From positions 1 through 64,000 of the forward strand of contig CAZYXU010000001.1 of assembly GCA_964650945.1 (NCBI GenBank): a stretch of 64,000 nt of DNA, read 5' to 3'. The notes beneath the pieces were generated by a model. That model ran no database searches. It saw nothing but the letters and a program-made list of their open reading frames with translations, and had not been told where the DNA came from. The DNA is from JAXGPF01 sp964650945 (GTDB lineage Bacteria; Verrucomicrobiota; Kiritimatiellia; JAAZAB01). Both the position numbers and the translations under genes were made by a program. Below, piece after piece: positions 17,793 to 28,938 of this stretch (its first letter is position 1; each line of letters begins with the position of its first letter).

Positions 17793-20009
17793 TTACAACA
17801 ATCCTCCGCGCCGGCGGATGAACCATTCGGCGCTGAATATGAGCAAGATGAAGGCCAGCAGCCAAGCGCGGTCCCACACGGGCGTCCACTCGGCCTTATT
17901 CAAATCCACGGTGCGCCCTTCCGGCTCAAAACTGCTCACCACGGATTCCAATTCCCCCTCCGTAATCATCCGTCCGCCGGTTGCCTGGGCCAGGCGGGCC
18001 AGAAAATCTGGATCGGCGCTGAGCGTGTCCTTTTCCGCGGGAGGCGCCTTGATGAGTAGCATCGCCGATACACCGCCGGCCGCCGCCTCGTCCAGGCCTG
18101 CCAGTTCGACACGGTAGACGCCGGGTTCTTCGAGACTGAATAGCGCGTCCCATCGTCCTTCGTCGCTTGCCGGCGCCGTGGCGAGTTCCAACACTGTTTG
18201 CTTATCCCGGGTTATGCGTAAGGTCGGGGTTGGGCCGGCGCCGGCGCTGCGGCGCAGAATACGGGCGCGCACCGGCACATCCGGCAGCACGGCCGTGTCG
18301 CTCAGGCTCAGGGCGTACTGGCGGCCGGGCAGGAAATCGGAATAGGTGCCGGCCCAAGTCAGGAGCTGGACCCAGAAATCCTGATATACGCCGGCTGCCG
18401 CCGCGATGGAAGGGAAAAAGAACCACTGCCAGAGATCCTCGGCATTGACCGAGACCACGATCCCCTTGCCGTAGCGCTGGCTGAGCAGGAGCGGAACCGG
18501 GGTGGCGGTGGCGCCATCGAGAGCCGTATGGACGCCCTCGGCCAGAACGCGAGTGAAAGTCTTCAGGCGGGTGCATCGTTGGGCGCGGCGCAGGGGCGGT
18601 AACTGGTCCCAGATGGGCTGGCCGCGCCCCGGCAACACCGCGCCGAAAAGACCGGCCAGTTCGCCCTCGGTTGTGGGTTGGAAGCGCAATGGGTATTCGA
18701 AGCTCTCGCCCCAGACCGCCGGCTCCAGCGGTTCCAACTCCGGGAATGTTCCGGAATACGGCTTGCCCCGTGCAAACACAATGCAGCCGCCTTGTTCGCC
18801 GACATAATGTTTCAGGCGGGCCACGCGTTCGGGTGTCAGGAAATATTCAATTCCCCGTCCAAAGATCATCAGGTCAATTTGCGCCAACGCCTCGTCATCA
18901 TCCGGAAACACGGGAGTGGAAGCATCGGAAACCCGGCCGGCGTCGGTTTCCACTTTAAAGAAACGGTTGGAGGAGAATCGGTAAATTGACGTCAGTTCCA
19001 GGTTTGGCTGCCGCCGCAGCCATTGGGCCACGAATTTGCTGTCCCAGAACGGTGTGCCTTCGGCCATGAAAATCCGGATTTTATTTTCCAATACGGCCAC
19101 GTCCACGGCCGCCTCGTTATTGCCGGTGGTGATTTCACCCTCCCATTGCGGCGCCCGTAAGCGATACCGGAAATAACCCCGTTCCTTGGATGCGACCTCG
19201 AATTGGACCGCCGCCCCGCCGTTTTCCGGGAGATCAACGATGCGTTCGTCCGCCACCGTGCCGGAAGGATCAATGAGCTGGACGGTGGGCCGGATTGGGC
19301 CCAGCCGTTCCTGGGCCACGCGGGCGGTGATTTTGAATTTCTGCCCGACAAAGGTCACGATCTGGCGGCGCTCAACACTAACAGCAAGGTCGCGAGGGGC
19401 CTGGATGCCGCCCACACATAGAGTGTAAACCGGCGTCTGCTGGGCACAGGCCATGAGGATCGCCGGGGTCATGTCCGTGGGCGCCACCTGCCGGCCATCG
19501 GAAAGCAGAATCAGTCCGGCCAGCGGCAGGCTGCCGGCCCGGAAAGCGTTGAGCGTGGCGAGCAGGACGCCCGGGATATCCGTGGCGTCACCCGTTGGCT
19601 GTAAGTCGGGGGCGCCCAGGCGGGTTCGGTCCAGCGCGGACTCCAGCCGGCCGCTGAAGGTATGGATGCGGACGCGGCCGGGAACCGTGGCCGCGGCCAC
19701 GGCTTTTGCGGTGAGACGGCAAGCCTCGGTCCAGCGGTTGCGGCCGTTGATGTCCGGGGTGGCCATGCTCAGACTGCGATCCAGCAGCACCGCCCAGGCG
19801 CCGGGCCGTTCCTCGGCCTGTTCACGCCAATGGCCGTGGTTTAATGCGATCAGGCCCAGCAGCGCCAAGCCTGCCACGCGCAACCCCGTCACCGTACTGC
19901 GCCGCACGATGGATGCCTTGGCCGCGCTGCGCCAAGCCAGGAAGCCGCCGGCGGCCAGGGTCACTGCCAGCAGTAATATCCACTGATCCATGGGAATGAT
20001 CGGATTCAT
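17793..20009 (-). CDS. Membrane VWA protein with glutamine-amidotransferase-like domain
   Basis: A 738-residue protein with two N-terminal membrane spans, a von Willebrand factor A domain with MIDAS motif DRSLSM near residue 80, an Ig-like middle, a class-I amidotransferase-like segment (IRIFMAEGTPFWDSKF onwards) without an evident catalytic Cys, and a C-terminal span ending RRRGGLL. This is the BatB-like or membrane-anchored VWA component of MoxR-linked operons, expected to face the periplasm. The ATG at 20009 overlaps the stop of the upstream gene as ATGA and has GGGCGGA upstream; an ATG 15 nt earlier is less likely. Confidence 0.8.
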   Translation of the reverse strand: MNPIIPMDQWILLLAVTLAAGGFLAWRSAAKASIVRRSTVTGLRVAGLALLGLIALNHGHWREQAEERPGAWAVLLDRSLSMATPDINGRNRWTEACRLTAKAVAAATVPGRVRIHTFSGRLESALDRTRLGAPDLQPTGDATDIPGVLLATLNAFRAGSLPLAGLILLSDGRQVAPTDMTPAILMACAQQTPVYTLCVGGIQAPRDLAVSVERRQIVTFVGQKFKITARVAQERLGPIRPTVQLIDPSGTVADERIVDLPENGGAAVQFEVASKERGYFRYRLRAPQWEGEITTGNNEAAVDVAVLENKIRIFMAEGTPFWDSKFVAQWLRRQPNLELTSIYRFSSNRFFKVETDAGRVSDASTPVFPDDDEALAQIDLMIFGRGIEYFLTPERVARLKHYVGEQGGCIVFARGKPYSGTFPELEPLEPAVWGESFEYPLRFQPTTEGELAGLFGAVLPGRGQPIWDQLPPLRRAQRCTRLKTFTRVLAEGVHTALDGATATPVPLLLSQRYGKGIVVSVNAEDLWQWFFFPSIAAAAGVYQDFWVQLLTWAGTYSDFLPGRQYALSLSDTAVLPDVPVRARILRRSAGAGPTPTLRITRDKQTVLELATAPASDEGRWDALFSLEEPGVYRVELAGLDEAAAGGVSAMLLIKAPPAEKDTLSADPDFLARLAQATGGRMITEGELESVVSSFEPEGRTVDLNKAEWTPVWDRAWLLAFILLIFSAEWFIRRRGGLL

Positions 20010-22027
20010 GTTTGTTCCGCCCACAAGGCGACCACGCCTTCAATCAGGGCCGCAACCAGGGCCAACGCCAACAAGTGGGGCCACAACGATATCCCGTCAT
20101 GCATTTGGCGGAAAGCGTAGCCATGCCTGACCGCCAGTCCGCCATCCGCTGTTTCCAATTCTTCCAGGGTGAATGCGCGCAAATCGGATTCCAGCGCGGG
20201 AAATTCCACCGAGGTCCAGGCGAGCGGCTTGTCCGCATGCTCCCACACATAGATGCCGGGGGCGAGTGAGCGGTCGGCCATCAGAAGCACGCCCCCGGGT
20301 CCGTGTTGGTCGCGCAGTGGAATGCTCCGGCCATCCTCGGCCCGCAAGGTTAATTCCGTAACCGGCAGGTCTTGTTCCCTTCGCAGGGTGACCGATTCCC
20401 CGGGGAAAACACGGGTGACCTGTTTTGATTCACCACCGGCACGGCGACTTACCAGCAGCAGTTCGGCCAGGAAGGGCAGAAAATCGGCGCGTTGAGTCCA
20501 ATTGTCCAGGTTGTTTGCCAGGGGCATGGTCCAGAGATAGAGCAGGCCCTGGCCGGGAAATCGCATGAGCGCCGGGGCGCCGTCATCATACGTCAGCAAT
20601 GTTTCCCCGGGCGGCAAGCCGTCGGTTGGGACCGTGATCCGGCCTTGAAAAGCGATGCGCGAAAAATCGCCGAACCCGTCCCCGGTGAAGAGCCGGAACA
20701 ACTCGTCCTTTTCGCGCGCGATACGCAACGTGCGGGCGGGCGTGCATGATTCCCAGCGGAAAGCGTTGGTGTTGGTCACGGGCGTGGCATTGAGGAGGGT
20801 GGCCAGGGTGGTGACCGGCAAGTCGCGGGCCGGCGCGCAGATCAAGGCCGTCCCGGTCTGGAGCGCCTGGCGCAGCCCTGCGACACCCTCGCCATTCCAT
20901 CCGGCGAGCAGAATCGCATCGCCGGCCGTCCCGGGCAGGGACTGGTCCGTGAGTGTTTCAACGCGGATCCAGCCCACCGCGTCCAGCGCGCGCCGCCATG
21001 CTTCCGCCATGGCCGGATCGCGGGGAAAAAGCCCGACATTCAATCTCTCCCGGATTTCGAGCATCAGCACCCGCCGGTCATCGGCGGGAAATGCGTCCTC
21101 GCTGATCTGGGCCCGGACGGGAAACAGGTCCGGGTCGGGGAATCGATGCCGGAAAGCGGCGGTCGCCTTGTGCCAGGCGGGAACCATGACATCGCGGGAT
21201 AACCGGCTTTCGGCGATGCTGAGGAAGACCGTTTTTCGCACAGGCTGCGGGGAATAATTGTGGACGTCCACATACACCGTGACCTCCTCGCCGGTCAGGG
21301 GGCGGGATGGATCGGTGCGCAAGGCGGTCAGCGTCTGGTTGGCGGCTTCGCCGGCGCCGATGCGCACATTGACCAACCGGATTCCCGGCGGTATGGCGGC
21401 GCGCGCATTGGCCCAGGCGGTTTTCTGGAAATCGGAAATCAAGCAGATTTCGCGCTGGCCTGACTGGTGTTCGAGCAGGCCGGCGGCCAGCCGCACCGCC
21501 GCTTCGATGGCGCCGGCCTCCACCGTGACCGACCCGCGGCGTAAGGCGTTCTGGAGATAGCTGCGGTTTACGCTCATTTCGGGAAACACGGCTTCAGGCA
21601 CGGCCTTGAGCCAGATCACATTGGCGGAGTCGCGGGCGGACAGGCCGGCAAGGATTTCGGAGGCCTCGGCGCAGGCGGCGGCAAAACGCGTCTGGGCGCC
21701 GTCGGGCCACGCCATGGAAGCCGTGGCGTCAACAATCAACACCACGTGTTTCTGACGGAGCGGGTCCGCCAGCCGGCGATCGGCAAAGAAGAGCGGGCGC
21801 AGGAAAACGGCAATAACGGCGGCCGTCAGCAGCGTGCGCAACGCCAGTAACATCCAATCCCGGGGTCGCTTGATCCGCAAGGTGGACCGCGCGATGCGGC
21901 GGATGAACTCGACGGACCCGAACGGATAGACCGGCGGCTTGCTGCGGGCAAACAGGTGCAGGATCAGTGGCAGCGCCACGAGCGCCAGAAACGGCCAGAG
22001 CACGAGGTTGAGCAGCAAAAGACTCAT
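20006..22027 (-). CDS. BatA-like membrane VWA protein
   Basis: A 673-residue protein. The N terminus is the BatA-type double-span region: LWPFLALVALPLILHLF, then RPRDWMLLALRTLLTAAVIA. A VWA-like domain follows, with VDATASM as the metal site. A beta-rich middle and an amidotransferase-like segment precede a C-terminal span ending ALWAEQT. It overlaps the DUF58 gene by 4 nt upstream and the second VWA gene by 4 nt downstream, so the three are translationally coupled. In Bacteroides the bat genes affect aerotolerance; the role here is inferred only from gene order. Confidence 0.8.
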   Translation of the reverse strand: MSLLLLNLVLWPFLALVALPLILHLFARSKPPVYPFGSVEFIRRIARSTLRIKRPRDWMLLALRTLLTAAVIAVFLRPLFFADRRLADPLRQKHVVLIVDATASMAWPDGAQTRFAAACAEASEILAGLSARDSANVIWLKAVPEAVFPEMSVNRSYLQNALRRGSVTVEAGAIEAAVRLAAGLLEHQSGQREICLISDFQKTAWANARAAIPPGIRLVNVRIGAGEAANQTLTALRTDPSRPLTGEEVTVYVDVHNYSPQPVRKTVFLSIAESRLSRDVMVPAWHKATAAFRHRFPDPDLFPVRAQISEDAFPADDRRVLMLEIRERLNVGLFPRDPAMAEAWRRALDAVGWIRVETLTDQSLPGTAGDAILLAGWNGEGVAGLRQALQTGTALICAPARDLPVTTLATLLNATPVTNTNAFRWESCTPARTLRIAREKDELFRLFTGDGFGDFSRIAFQGRITVPTDGLPPGETLLTYDDGAPALMRFPGQGLLYLWTMPLANNLDNWTQRADFLPFLAELLLVSRRAGGESKQVTRVFPGESVTLRREQDLPVTELTLRAEDGRSIPLRDQHGPGGVLLMADRSLAPGIYVWEHADKPLAWTSVEFPALESDLRAFTLEELETADGGLAVRHGYAFRQMHDGISLWPHLLALALVAALIEGVVALWAEQT

Positions 22028-22904
22028 TGGGTGAGATGTTCGAAAAGCGTGAAATAATGGGTGTCGGTTCGCGCGAGCGCATAATCCACATTGCGCCGCC
22101 GGGCGAGTTGCCGCAGCGACTGGATATGATCCTGGATGGCCTGGCGATAGGCCGTGCGCAATCCGGTGCTATGCGCGATGACTCTCTGACCGGTTTCAAG
22201 GTCCATGAAAGTGCGCAGACCCCTGTCTTCGAGTTCGATTTCCTCCGGCGCCAGCACGTGAAAAAGATGCACACGGAAACCGCGATGCAGGTAGGGGTTG
22301 AGCGCTGTGAAAATCGCCGCGGGATTGTCAAAAAAATCGGAGATGACGATGAGCGTACCCTTGCGCTTGAGTAGGGGATGCGCCCGGCGCAGGGCGGCTG
22401 CCGTCGAGGTGCGATTGCCCGGCCGGTTGTTTTCCAGCGCATGCATCAGTCCCTGGAGATGGCGGTTGGTGCTGCCCGGGGGGATAAACCGGCGAATCTG
22501 GTCGTCGAAAAGCTGGAGCGAAACCCGGTCGTTGTGCCGGAGTACCAGATAACAAAGAGCGGCGGCGAAGAAGGATGCGTATTCGAGCTTGGTTTTTGGC
22601 CGGCCAAATCCCATGGAGGCGCTGCTATCGAGAAACACGTGGCATTCCATGTCGGTTTCCTGCTCATAAGTACGCAGGTAATGACGGTCGGTGCGGGCGT
22701 ATACCCGCCAGTCCACAAGCGCCAGGTCGTCGCCCGGGACATAGGGCCGGTAGTCGCGGAAATCAATGGATGAGCCGCGCGCGCGCGACTTGTGACGGCC
22801 GGCCAGATAACCCTCGACCAGCGCGCGGGGCGCGAATTCGAATCCGGCCAGTTTGCGGATATCCTCCGCCCGCAGATACCTGAACCGCGATGGTGAATTT
22901 GACG

Positions 22905-22908
<4 letters not shown>
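22024..22908 (-). CDS. DUF58 family protein
   Basis: A 294-residue soluble protein. The hallmark DUF58 region reads RGSSIDFRDYRPYVPGDD then VDWRVYARTDR, followed by a VWA-like metal motif VFLDSSASM. DUF58 proteins are regular partners of MoxR AAA+ ATPases and are thought to present or receive substrates. The start overlaps the moxR stop by 4 nt (22905-22908), and its stop overlaps the BatA-like start by 4 nt, so stoichiometric expression is likely. Confidence 0.9.
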
Positions 22909-23891
<983 letters not shown>

Positions 23892-23915
23892 GATTCTTCC
23901 TTGCTTGGGTATGGT

Positions 23916-26885
23916 TTATTCTTTGTTATCCGGTAAAATCGGCGTGCCCATGAAGATTATGACGGCCTGTTTCAGTACATTTCCCTTGCCGGAACAGAAC
24001 TCTTCCGTTTTCTCCCAAAAATCCGAATGGTCCGCGCCAAACATGCCCGAAATGTCAACCGTGTCTTCGGTGATGTCAACCAGTAATTCGTCGCCAGTAT
24101 TGGTGGCGGCAACTTCCGGTTTGGCGGGCGCCGCGCTTGGCTTTTGCGCCACCGGCCACATTGCGGCGGCATACAGGGCTTCGGCCATCAGCGTGCCGGT
24201 GACCAAGGCCTGTTTTTTCGTTGTATAAGCACGCATATGTTGAATCGAGCCGCGCGCATGTTTGGTCGTGTTGGTGGGGGAAAAGACCTGGACCTTGATC
24301 GTCACGCCGTTCAGGCAGGGTTGACGGGTCAAGCTGATCTGACTGGCCAATCCTTTTTCCGTGTTTTGCCGGCAGGCGGCTTGACACGTTTCGATCATGG
24401 CCTTGGTGAGTTCCTGCCCTTTAAAGGTGTCAAGTTCCTTGGGTGGGACGCCTTGCTCCATGGTAATGTCAACCGATTTTACCCGGTTGGCCAGCGGCAG
24501 CAGTTTCCGGTTCAGTTCCTCGTTGTCTTCGGTCATTGCCGCGAGCGCCAGGATTTGATCCACGTTCAGTGCGGTAATTTTGGATTCCATCTCGGCCGGG
24601 GCGGTTTTCAGAAGCTCGGCCGCCATTGCCTGGCGCTGTTCAGCGGTTACGTTGTCGGCCGACGGCAGTGGCGGCAGTTCGGCGGGCGGTTTTCCTGCCA
24701 GGCGCGTCCTGGCACGCGCCAGGATAATGGCCTTGACCCGCGTGTCAGCCGCGGTCATCAACTCCCGCCGTTCGTCCCCGCGGGACTCCGCGTCGTATAG
24801 AACTTCGATGGCCAGGGCGGCCATGTCGGCTACACTGCCGGGATTAATGCTGCCGAACATTGATGGTTCAGCGGAAACACGCGTATCGGCCAAAAGTATA
24901 TTCCATAAGTCCGCGGTGTTTTTAATGTCAAGCTCCGGCGTTTTTTGAGAGTTGGCGGATGCTACCGCTTGGGCGCCGGCCTCCTCCGCCAAGATGGCCT
25001 GTCGGATATAGGGTAAGCTCATGGATAATTGGAGGAGTGGGACGCTCAAGTCGGCCGATTTTGCGTCCACCGCCGCTTGCAGCAGGACTGGCAGCAGTTC
25101 AGCGGGCTTTCTTGTGGCCATGGACCTGTAGAGCATGGGCCCGAGTTCGTCCATGGTTTTCGTCCCTGCGCTCAATTCGGCGAGTGATGCTTCAAACGAG
25201 GTGGGCGTGGCGGACACGGTCTCCTTCATGGTGTCAATCTCGAGCTTGATCATGCGTTGAACATCGTCCTGCCGGAACATTTCATTATTGCCCGCGGCCA
25301 ATTGATTGGTCATCTGGGCCGTGAAACGTTCGACAAAGTCGCGGGCCTTTTCCTTCCTTTGCTGGACGTACTGCTGGGCCAGGTGTACGGTAATCATGGG
25401 ATTTTCGGAATTCATCAAATAGTCTTCGAGCGCCGCAATGTCGTTGCTGGCGCCGGCTTGTATCAGGTATTGGACGGCGGCGTTCTGCTGTTGCGCATCG
25501 CCTTCCTTGAGATAAAAGCGGGCCAGTTCCAGCGGCGGCTGGTCCTTGTGTTCCGCATACCAGGCGCGCACGGTTTCAATGACTTCATCACGGTTCGGGG
25601 GGTAGTGTTCATTTTCGTCACGCTTGACCAGCGGCGCCAGAAACACCATCGCCACCTCCGACCGGGTCGCGGGGCGCGACAGGGAGTCGTATGTTTGGGT
25701 GATATATTCTTCAGACATTGCTTCATCGGACGCGAACGATTGGATGGAATGAGACGAAAAGCCGCTGAGTCTCTCCTTGTCGAGTTGCGTCAGGTAGTCG
25801 TCCTGGGCCAGGGCCAGCAGCAAGGGGATTGCGCCCAGGCCCCGGGCCGTAATGCTGGTCAGCACATTGGTTTCCGGCGGCGGCATGCCGCGGCGCTGGG
25901 TGGCCGGCAGAATCCAAAGCGAGCTGTGCATGCCCCGCGGAAACGCGTTGAGCTGGTTGGTTATGACCGCCAGTTCACCGGCGAATGACAGGTCTTCATC
26001 AGTCAAACCTTCGCCGGACAGCGCCGGTGGGGCCGGCTGGGCGATGCGGGCTTTGACCCTTTCCAGAAGCCGTTGGATGGCCGGCGCCTTCTTCCAGGCG
26101 GCGGCAAATTGGGTCATCAGACGCTCCATATCCGTGGCATATGACTGCCAGTTACCGGAGGAAAAAAACGCCTGTGTGATCTCTTGATAACGTTGATCCG
26201 CGAGCTGATTTAGCCCTTGTATCAGCACTTTACGCTGGTCCCCGGCCGCCTCAAAAAGCAGGCTAACGATGGTGTTGGCCTCGTTGGTAAAACCGGCGGC
26301 GTGAAAATGAATGGACATCAGAAGCAGTTTGCCATAGCCGCCTGAGTATGCGAGGGGATCGTGATTTGAGGCAACCGCTTCGTTTTTTTTCTTCAGAAAG
26401 GCGATAATTTTGTCAATATCTTTTTTGACATCCACCATCCGCCAGCGGCCTGTCAGGCCGCCATCCTCATTATCCATGAGCTGCCGGATGTGGAAGGGTG
26501 GGATACTCGCTCCGTCTTTTTCTTTCATTTGCTCTTTGAACTTGGCCATCTGCCGTTGCTGGAAGGCCTGCTGGTCTTCGACTTCGGCCACGGAACAATT
26601 ATTGATGACAAACCTTCCGCTCTGCCTGTTCGTGGCTTCGGAGAGCATCCAGGCATTGCCCGCGAGTCGGAGTTCGTAAGTTGTGATATCATGATTGTAT
26701 AACATGATTTTACGGGCATCCAGTTTCACGTAGGCGGCGTTGGTGGTGATCCGGGGCAAGCCCAGTTCGTAAAACTTCGCAAATCCCTGGGTAAAATCCG
26801 GCGCCTTGGCAGGTTCCTCGGCCGCCAATGGCGATAGCGCCAGGCATGTGAAAAACAACGGTATCAGGCGGGCAGAAGTGTGCAT
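23916..26885 (-). CDS. Secreted helical protein of unknown function, first gene of the MoxR/VWA operon
   Basis: A 989-residue exported protein that I do not recognise. The signal peptide ends near LSPLAAEE. The body is charged and mostly helical, with no clear catalytic motif and no transmembrane segment after the signal; the repeat-like helical pairs could be TPR- or HEAT-like. The C terminus carries DELLVDITEDTVDISGMFG. AAGGAG lies 7 nt before the ATG. The MoxR gene starts 24 bp downstream on the same strand, so this is the leading gene of the run. A periplasmic location would let it meet the VWA and thioredoxin domains (inference). Confidence 0.7.
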   Translation of the reverse strand: MHTSARLIPLFFTCLALSPLAAEEPAKAPDFTQGFAKFYELGLPRITTNAAYVKLDARKIMLYNHDITTYELRLAGNAWMLSEATNRQSGRFVINNCSVAEVEDQQAFQQRQMAKFKEQMKEKDGASIPPFHIRQLMDNEDGGLTGRWRMVDVKKDIDKIIAFLKKKNEAVASNHDPLAYSGGYGKLLLMSIHFHAAGFTNEANTIVSLLFEAAGDQRKVLIQGLNQLADQRYQEITQAFFSSGNWQSYATDMERLMTQFAAAWKKAPAIQRLLERVKARIAQPAPPALSGEGLTDEDLSFAGELAVITNQLNAFPRGMHSSLWILPATQRRGMPPPETNVLTSITARGLGAIPLLLALAQDDYLTQLDKERLSGFSSHSIQSFASDEAMSEEYITQTYDSLSRPATRSEVAMVFLAPLVKRDENEHYPPNRDEVIETVRAWYAEHKDQPPLELARFYLKEGDAQQQNAAVQYLIQAGASNDIAALEDYLMNSENPMITVHLAQQYVQQRKEKARDFVERFTAQMTNQLAAGNNEMFRQDDVQRMIKLEIDTMKETVSATPTSFEASLAELSAGTKTMDELGPMLYRSMATRKPAELLPVLLQAAVDAKSADLSVPLLQLSMSLPYIRQAILAEEAGAQAVASANSQKTPELDIKNTADLWNILLADTRVSAEPSMFGSINPGSVADMAALAIEVLYDAESRGDERRELMTAADTRVKAIILARARTRLAGKPPAELPPLPSADNVTAEQRQAMAAELLKTAPAEMESKITALNVDQILALAAMTEDNEELNRKLLPLANRVKSVDITMEQGVPPKELDTFKGQELTKAMIETCQAACRQNTEKGLASQISLTRQPCLNGVTIKVQVFSPTNTTKHARGSIQHMRAYTTKKQALVTGTLMAEALYAAAMWPVAQKPSAAPAKPEVAATNTGDELLVDITEDTVDISGMFGADHSDFWEKTEEFCSGKGNVLKQAVIIFMGTPILPDNKE

Positions 26886-26974
26886 GGGCTTCTCCTTGGG
26901 TGAATGTTTTAAAAAAAATTACCCGTGATGGCGTTAATTGAAAAGAAAAAAACGTTCGCCGGCGGTTGCCAAAA

Positions 26975-28585
26975 CTAAATTTTGCCCGCGACGGTGGCTT
27001 GATTCTTCCCCTGAAAACTCGCCACGATCCATTGGGAAAGTTCGCGGTCGGGGGCTGCAAGCATGGCGGCGGTGATGACAAACCGGGTCTGGCCGGTATT
27101 GTTGGCGATCAATTTCAGTCCATGCTGAAAGTCGCGGAATTTTTCCTCGCAGATGGCGCGCACCGTCCGGTCTTTCAGGACGCTCAGGTCGGCCAGCGCC
27201 GCGATGGCGTTATCCTCAAACGCCAGCTCCAGCCCGTGTTCCTCGCGGAACCGCGCGGCGAAGGCGGCGACTTCCTTTTTCAGCCATTCCTGCTGCGCGT
27301 GCAGGTTGGCGCGCAGGAGCGCGCGCAGGGCCTGGTCCGGGTCGGCAATGGTTTCCGTGGAGGCTTCCAGCGTTTTGACGGCGGTGGATGGCAGCTCGAA
27401 TTTGAAGTTGCGGAAAATCTTTTCCATCACCGTCATCAGCCCGCGCGCGCCGGTGCGCTCGCCGTACGCCCGCTGGGCGATGGCGGCGATGGCTTCGCGC
27501 GTCAGGCTGAAATCAATGCCGTACCCCGCGAAGTCCCGGCGGTATTGCGTCAGGATGCTGTCCTCCGCCGTGAGCATGATCTGCTCCAGGTCGGCGGCGG
27601 TCAAGCCTTCGCAGACCACGCGCACCGGCAGGCGGCCGATGAATTCCGGCTCGAAGCCGGCCTTGATGAAGTCGGCGGTCTGGGCCTGTTTCAAAAATTC
27701 GCTGTCGGATTGCGCCGCGCGGTCGGCGGCGGCGAAGCCGATCACCCCGGACTGCAGCCGCTTTTTCACCAACTCGGCCAGGGCGTCAAAGGCGCCGCTG
27801 ACGATGAATAAAATATGCCGGGTGTTGATGGTGCGCCGCGGCGGCTTGCCGCTGCGCTGCAATTGCATGATGGCTTCCATCTGGCCCAGCAGGTCGGTCT
27901 GGCTTTGCAGGCTGACGTCGGTGTCTTCCATCAACTTGAGCAGGTTCACCTGGACGCCGCGGCCGGAGACGTCGCGGCCGCCGGCGTTGCCGGCGGAGGC
28001 GATCTTGTCAACTTCGTCAATGTAAATGACGCCGTATTGCGCGAGGTCCACGTCGCCGTTGGCCGCCTTGACCAGGTCGCGCACAAGGTCCTCGACGTCA
28101 TGGCCCACGTAGCCGGTCTCGGAGAATTTGGTGGCGTCGGACTTGACGAACGGCACGCCGATCAGCCGGGAGATGCAGCGGATGAGGTAGGTCTTCCCCA
28201 CGCCGGTGGGGCCCAGCAGGATGACGTTTTGCTTGGAGTATTCCCGTTCGCGCAGGGCCGGGTTTTCAATGCATTGCCGGGCGTGGTTGTAATGGTCGCA
28301 GATGGCCACCGCCAGCACCTTCTTGGCCTCGGCCTGCTGGATGACAAACCGGTCGAGGTAATCCCGGATTTCGCGGGGCTTGTGGTTGAATTCCCGGATG
28401 CAGCGCAAAGGGTCGGACGCCGCCGCGTCCGGTTTGGCCGGGGCGGCCGCCGGGGCGGCGGCCGCCCCGCTCTGGGTGAAGACGCCGGCGATGTTGGAGT
28501 TCTGCAGGGCCTCCTGGATTTGCCGCTGCAAATCCGCCAACGGATCGGCCGGTTCCGCCGGGTCTTTTTTTTCGGAGTTGTGCAT
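26975..28585 (-). CDS. ClpX-like AAA+ unfoldase lacking the zinc domain
   Basis: A 536-residue ClpX-family ATPase. Walker A is GPTGVGKT, the pore-1 loop is GYVG (in SETGYVGHDVEDLV), and Walker B is VIYIDEVDK. VIGFAAADR matches the IGF loop that docks ClpX on ClpP, and PEFIGRLPV plus ERTGARGL are sensor-2 region hallmarks. The cysteine zinc-binding N-terminal domain of canonical ClpX is missing; instead there is an about 50-residue Ala/Pro-rich leader. The C terminus is about 140 residues longer than ClpX, with a helical region. It is therefore a paralogue with probable ClpP docking but different substrate selection (inference). The start at 28585 was chosen over an upstream ATG that would add 16 atypical residues. 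Confidence 0.85.
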   Translation of the reverse strand: MHNSEKKDPAEPADPLADLQRQIQEALQNSNIAGVFTQSGAAAAPAAAPAKPDAAASDPLRCIREFNHKPREIRDYLDRFVIQQAEAKKVLAVAICDHYNHARQCIENPALREREYSKQNVILLGPTGVGKTYLIRCISRLIGVPFVKSDATKFSETGYVGHDVEDLVRDLVKAANGDVDLAQYGVIYIDEVDKIASAGNAGGRDVSGRGVQVNLLKLMEDTDVSLQSQTDLLGQMEAIMQLQRSGKPPRRTINTRHILFIVSGAFDALAELVKKRLQSGVIGFAAADRAAQSDSEFLKQAQTADFIKAGFEPEFIGRLPVRVVCEGLTAADLEQIMLTAEDSILTQYRRDFAGYGIDFSLTREAIAAIAQRAYGERTGARGLMTVMEKIFRNFKFELPSTAVKTLEASTETIADPDQALRALLRANLHAQQEWLKKEVAAFAARFREEHGLELAFEDNAIAALADLSVLKDRTVRAICEEKFRDFQHGLKLIANNTGQTRFVITAAMLAAPDRELSQWIVASFQGKNQATVAGKI

Positions 28586-28687
28586 GCCGCTGTCCCGCGC
28601 TGGTCTACAATGCTGTTTGGAATGATGCATCATGCCCGATTACGCCCGGGTTGGCAAGGTTTTTCGGGGATGCTTTTTCGGGTATGC

Positions 28688-28820
28688 CACGTTTGTGTCA
28701 TGCTTGCGGCTCACCAGGGACGGTTCGCCCCACCCAACGTAAATATGGCCAAAATGGTGGGGCGAGGCGTCCCTGCCGAGCCGTCTGGCTGGACGGAATG
28801 CCAAGCATGTAGCAGCCCTG
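28688..28820. repeat. Composite palindromic element, copy 1
   Basis: The core (28708-28782) has inner inverted arms GGCTC-ACCAGGGACG and CGTCCCTGCCGAGCC with a second pair CGCCCCACC/GGTGGGGCG, around a GGCCAAAA-containing loop. Outer arms CACGTTTGTGTCAT (28688-28701) and ATGTAGCAGCCCTG (28807-28820) are imperfect inverses. The core and both outer arms match copy 2 at 37974-38094, which is in the opposite orientation. Confidence 0.8.
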
Positions 28821-28874
28821 GCGGGTGTGCGCTCCATTGTTTAAAAAAGTTCCGCGATGGGAAATTTCGAAAGC

Positions 28875-28903
28875 TTGCTTTGGGGGCCGGCTTGACGTAG
28901 TAT
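28875..28903 (+). promoter_or_regulatory. Putative promoter of the arabinose-5-phosphate isomerase gene
   Basis: TTGCTT (28875-28880), 17-bp spacer, TAGTAT (28898-28903). The same TTGCTT -35 occurs in the HU promoter 1.1 kb downstream. Confidence 0.45.
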
Positions 28904-28910
28904 GTTTTCA

Positions 28911-28938
28911 ACCGCGGCAACCGCGGCAACCGCGGGCG
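28911..28938. repeat. Three 9-bp tandem repeats in the isomerase leader
   Basis: The unit ACCGCGGCA is repeated nearly three times in a row, just after the predicted transcription start. Each unit contains the palindrome CCGCGG. Function is unknown. Confidence 0.6.
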
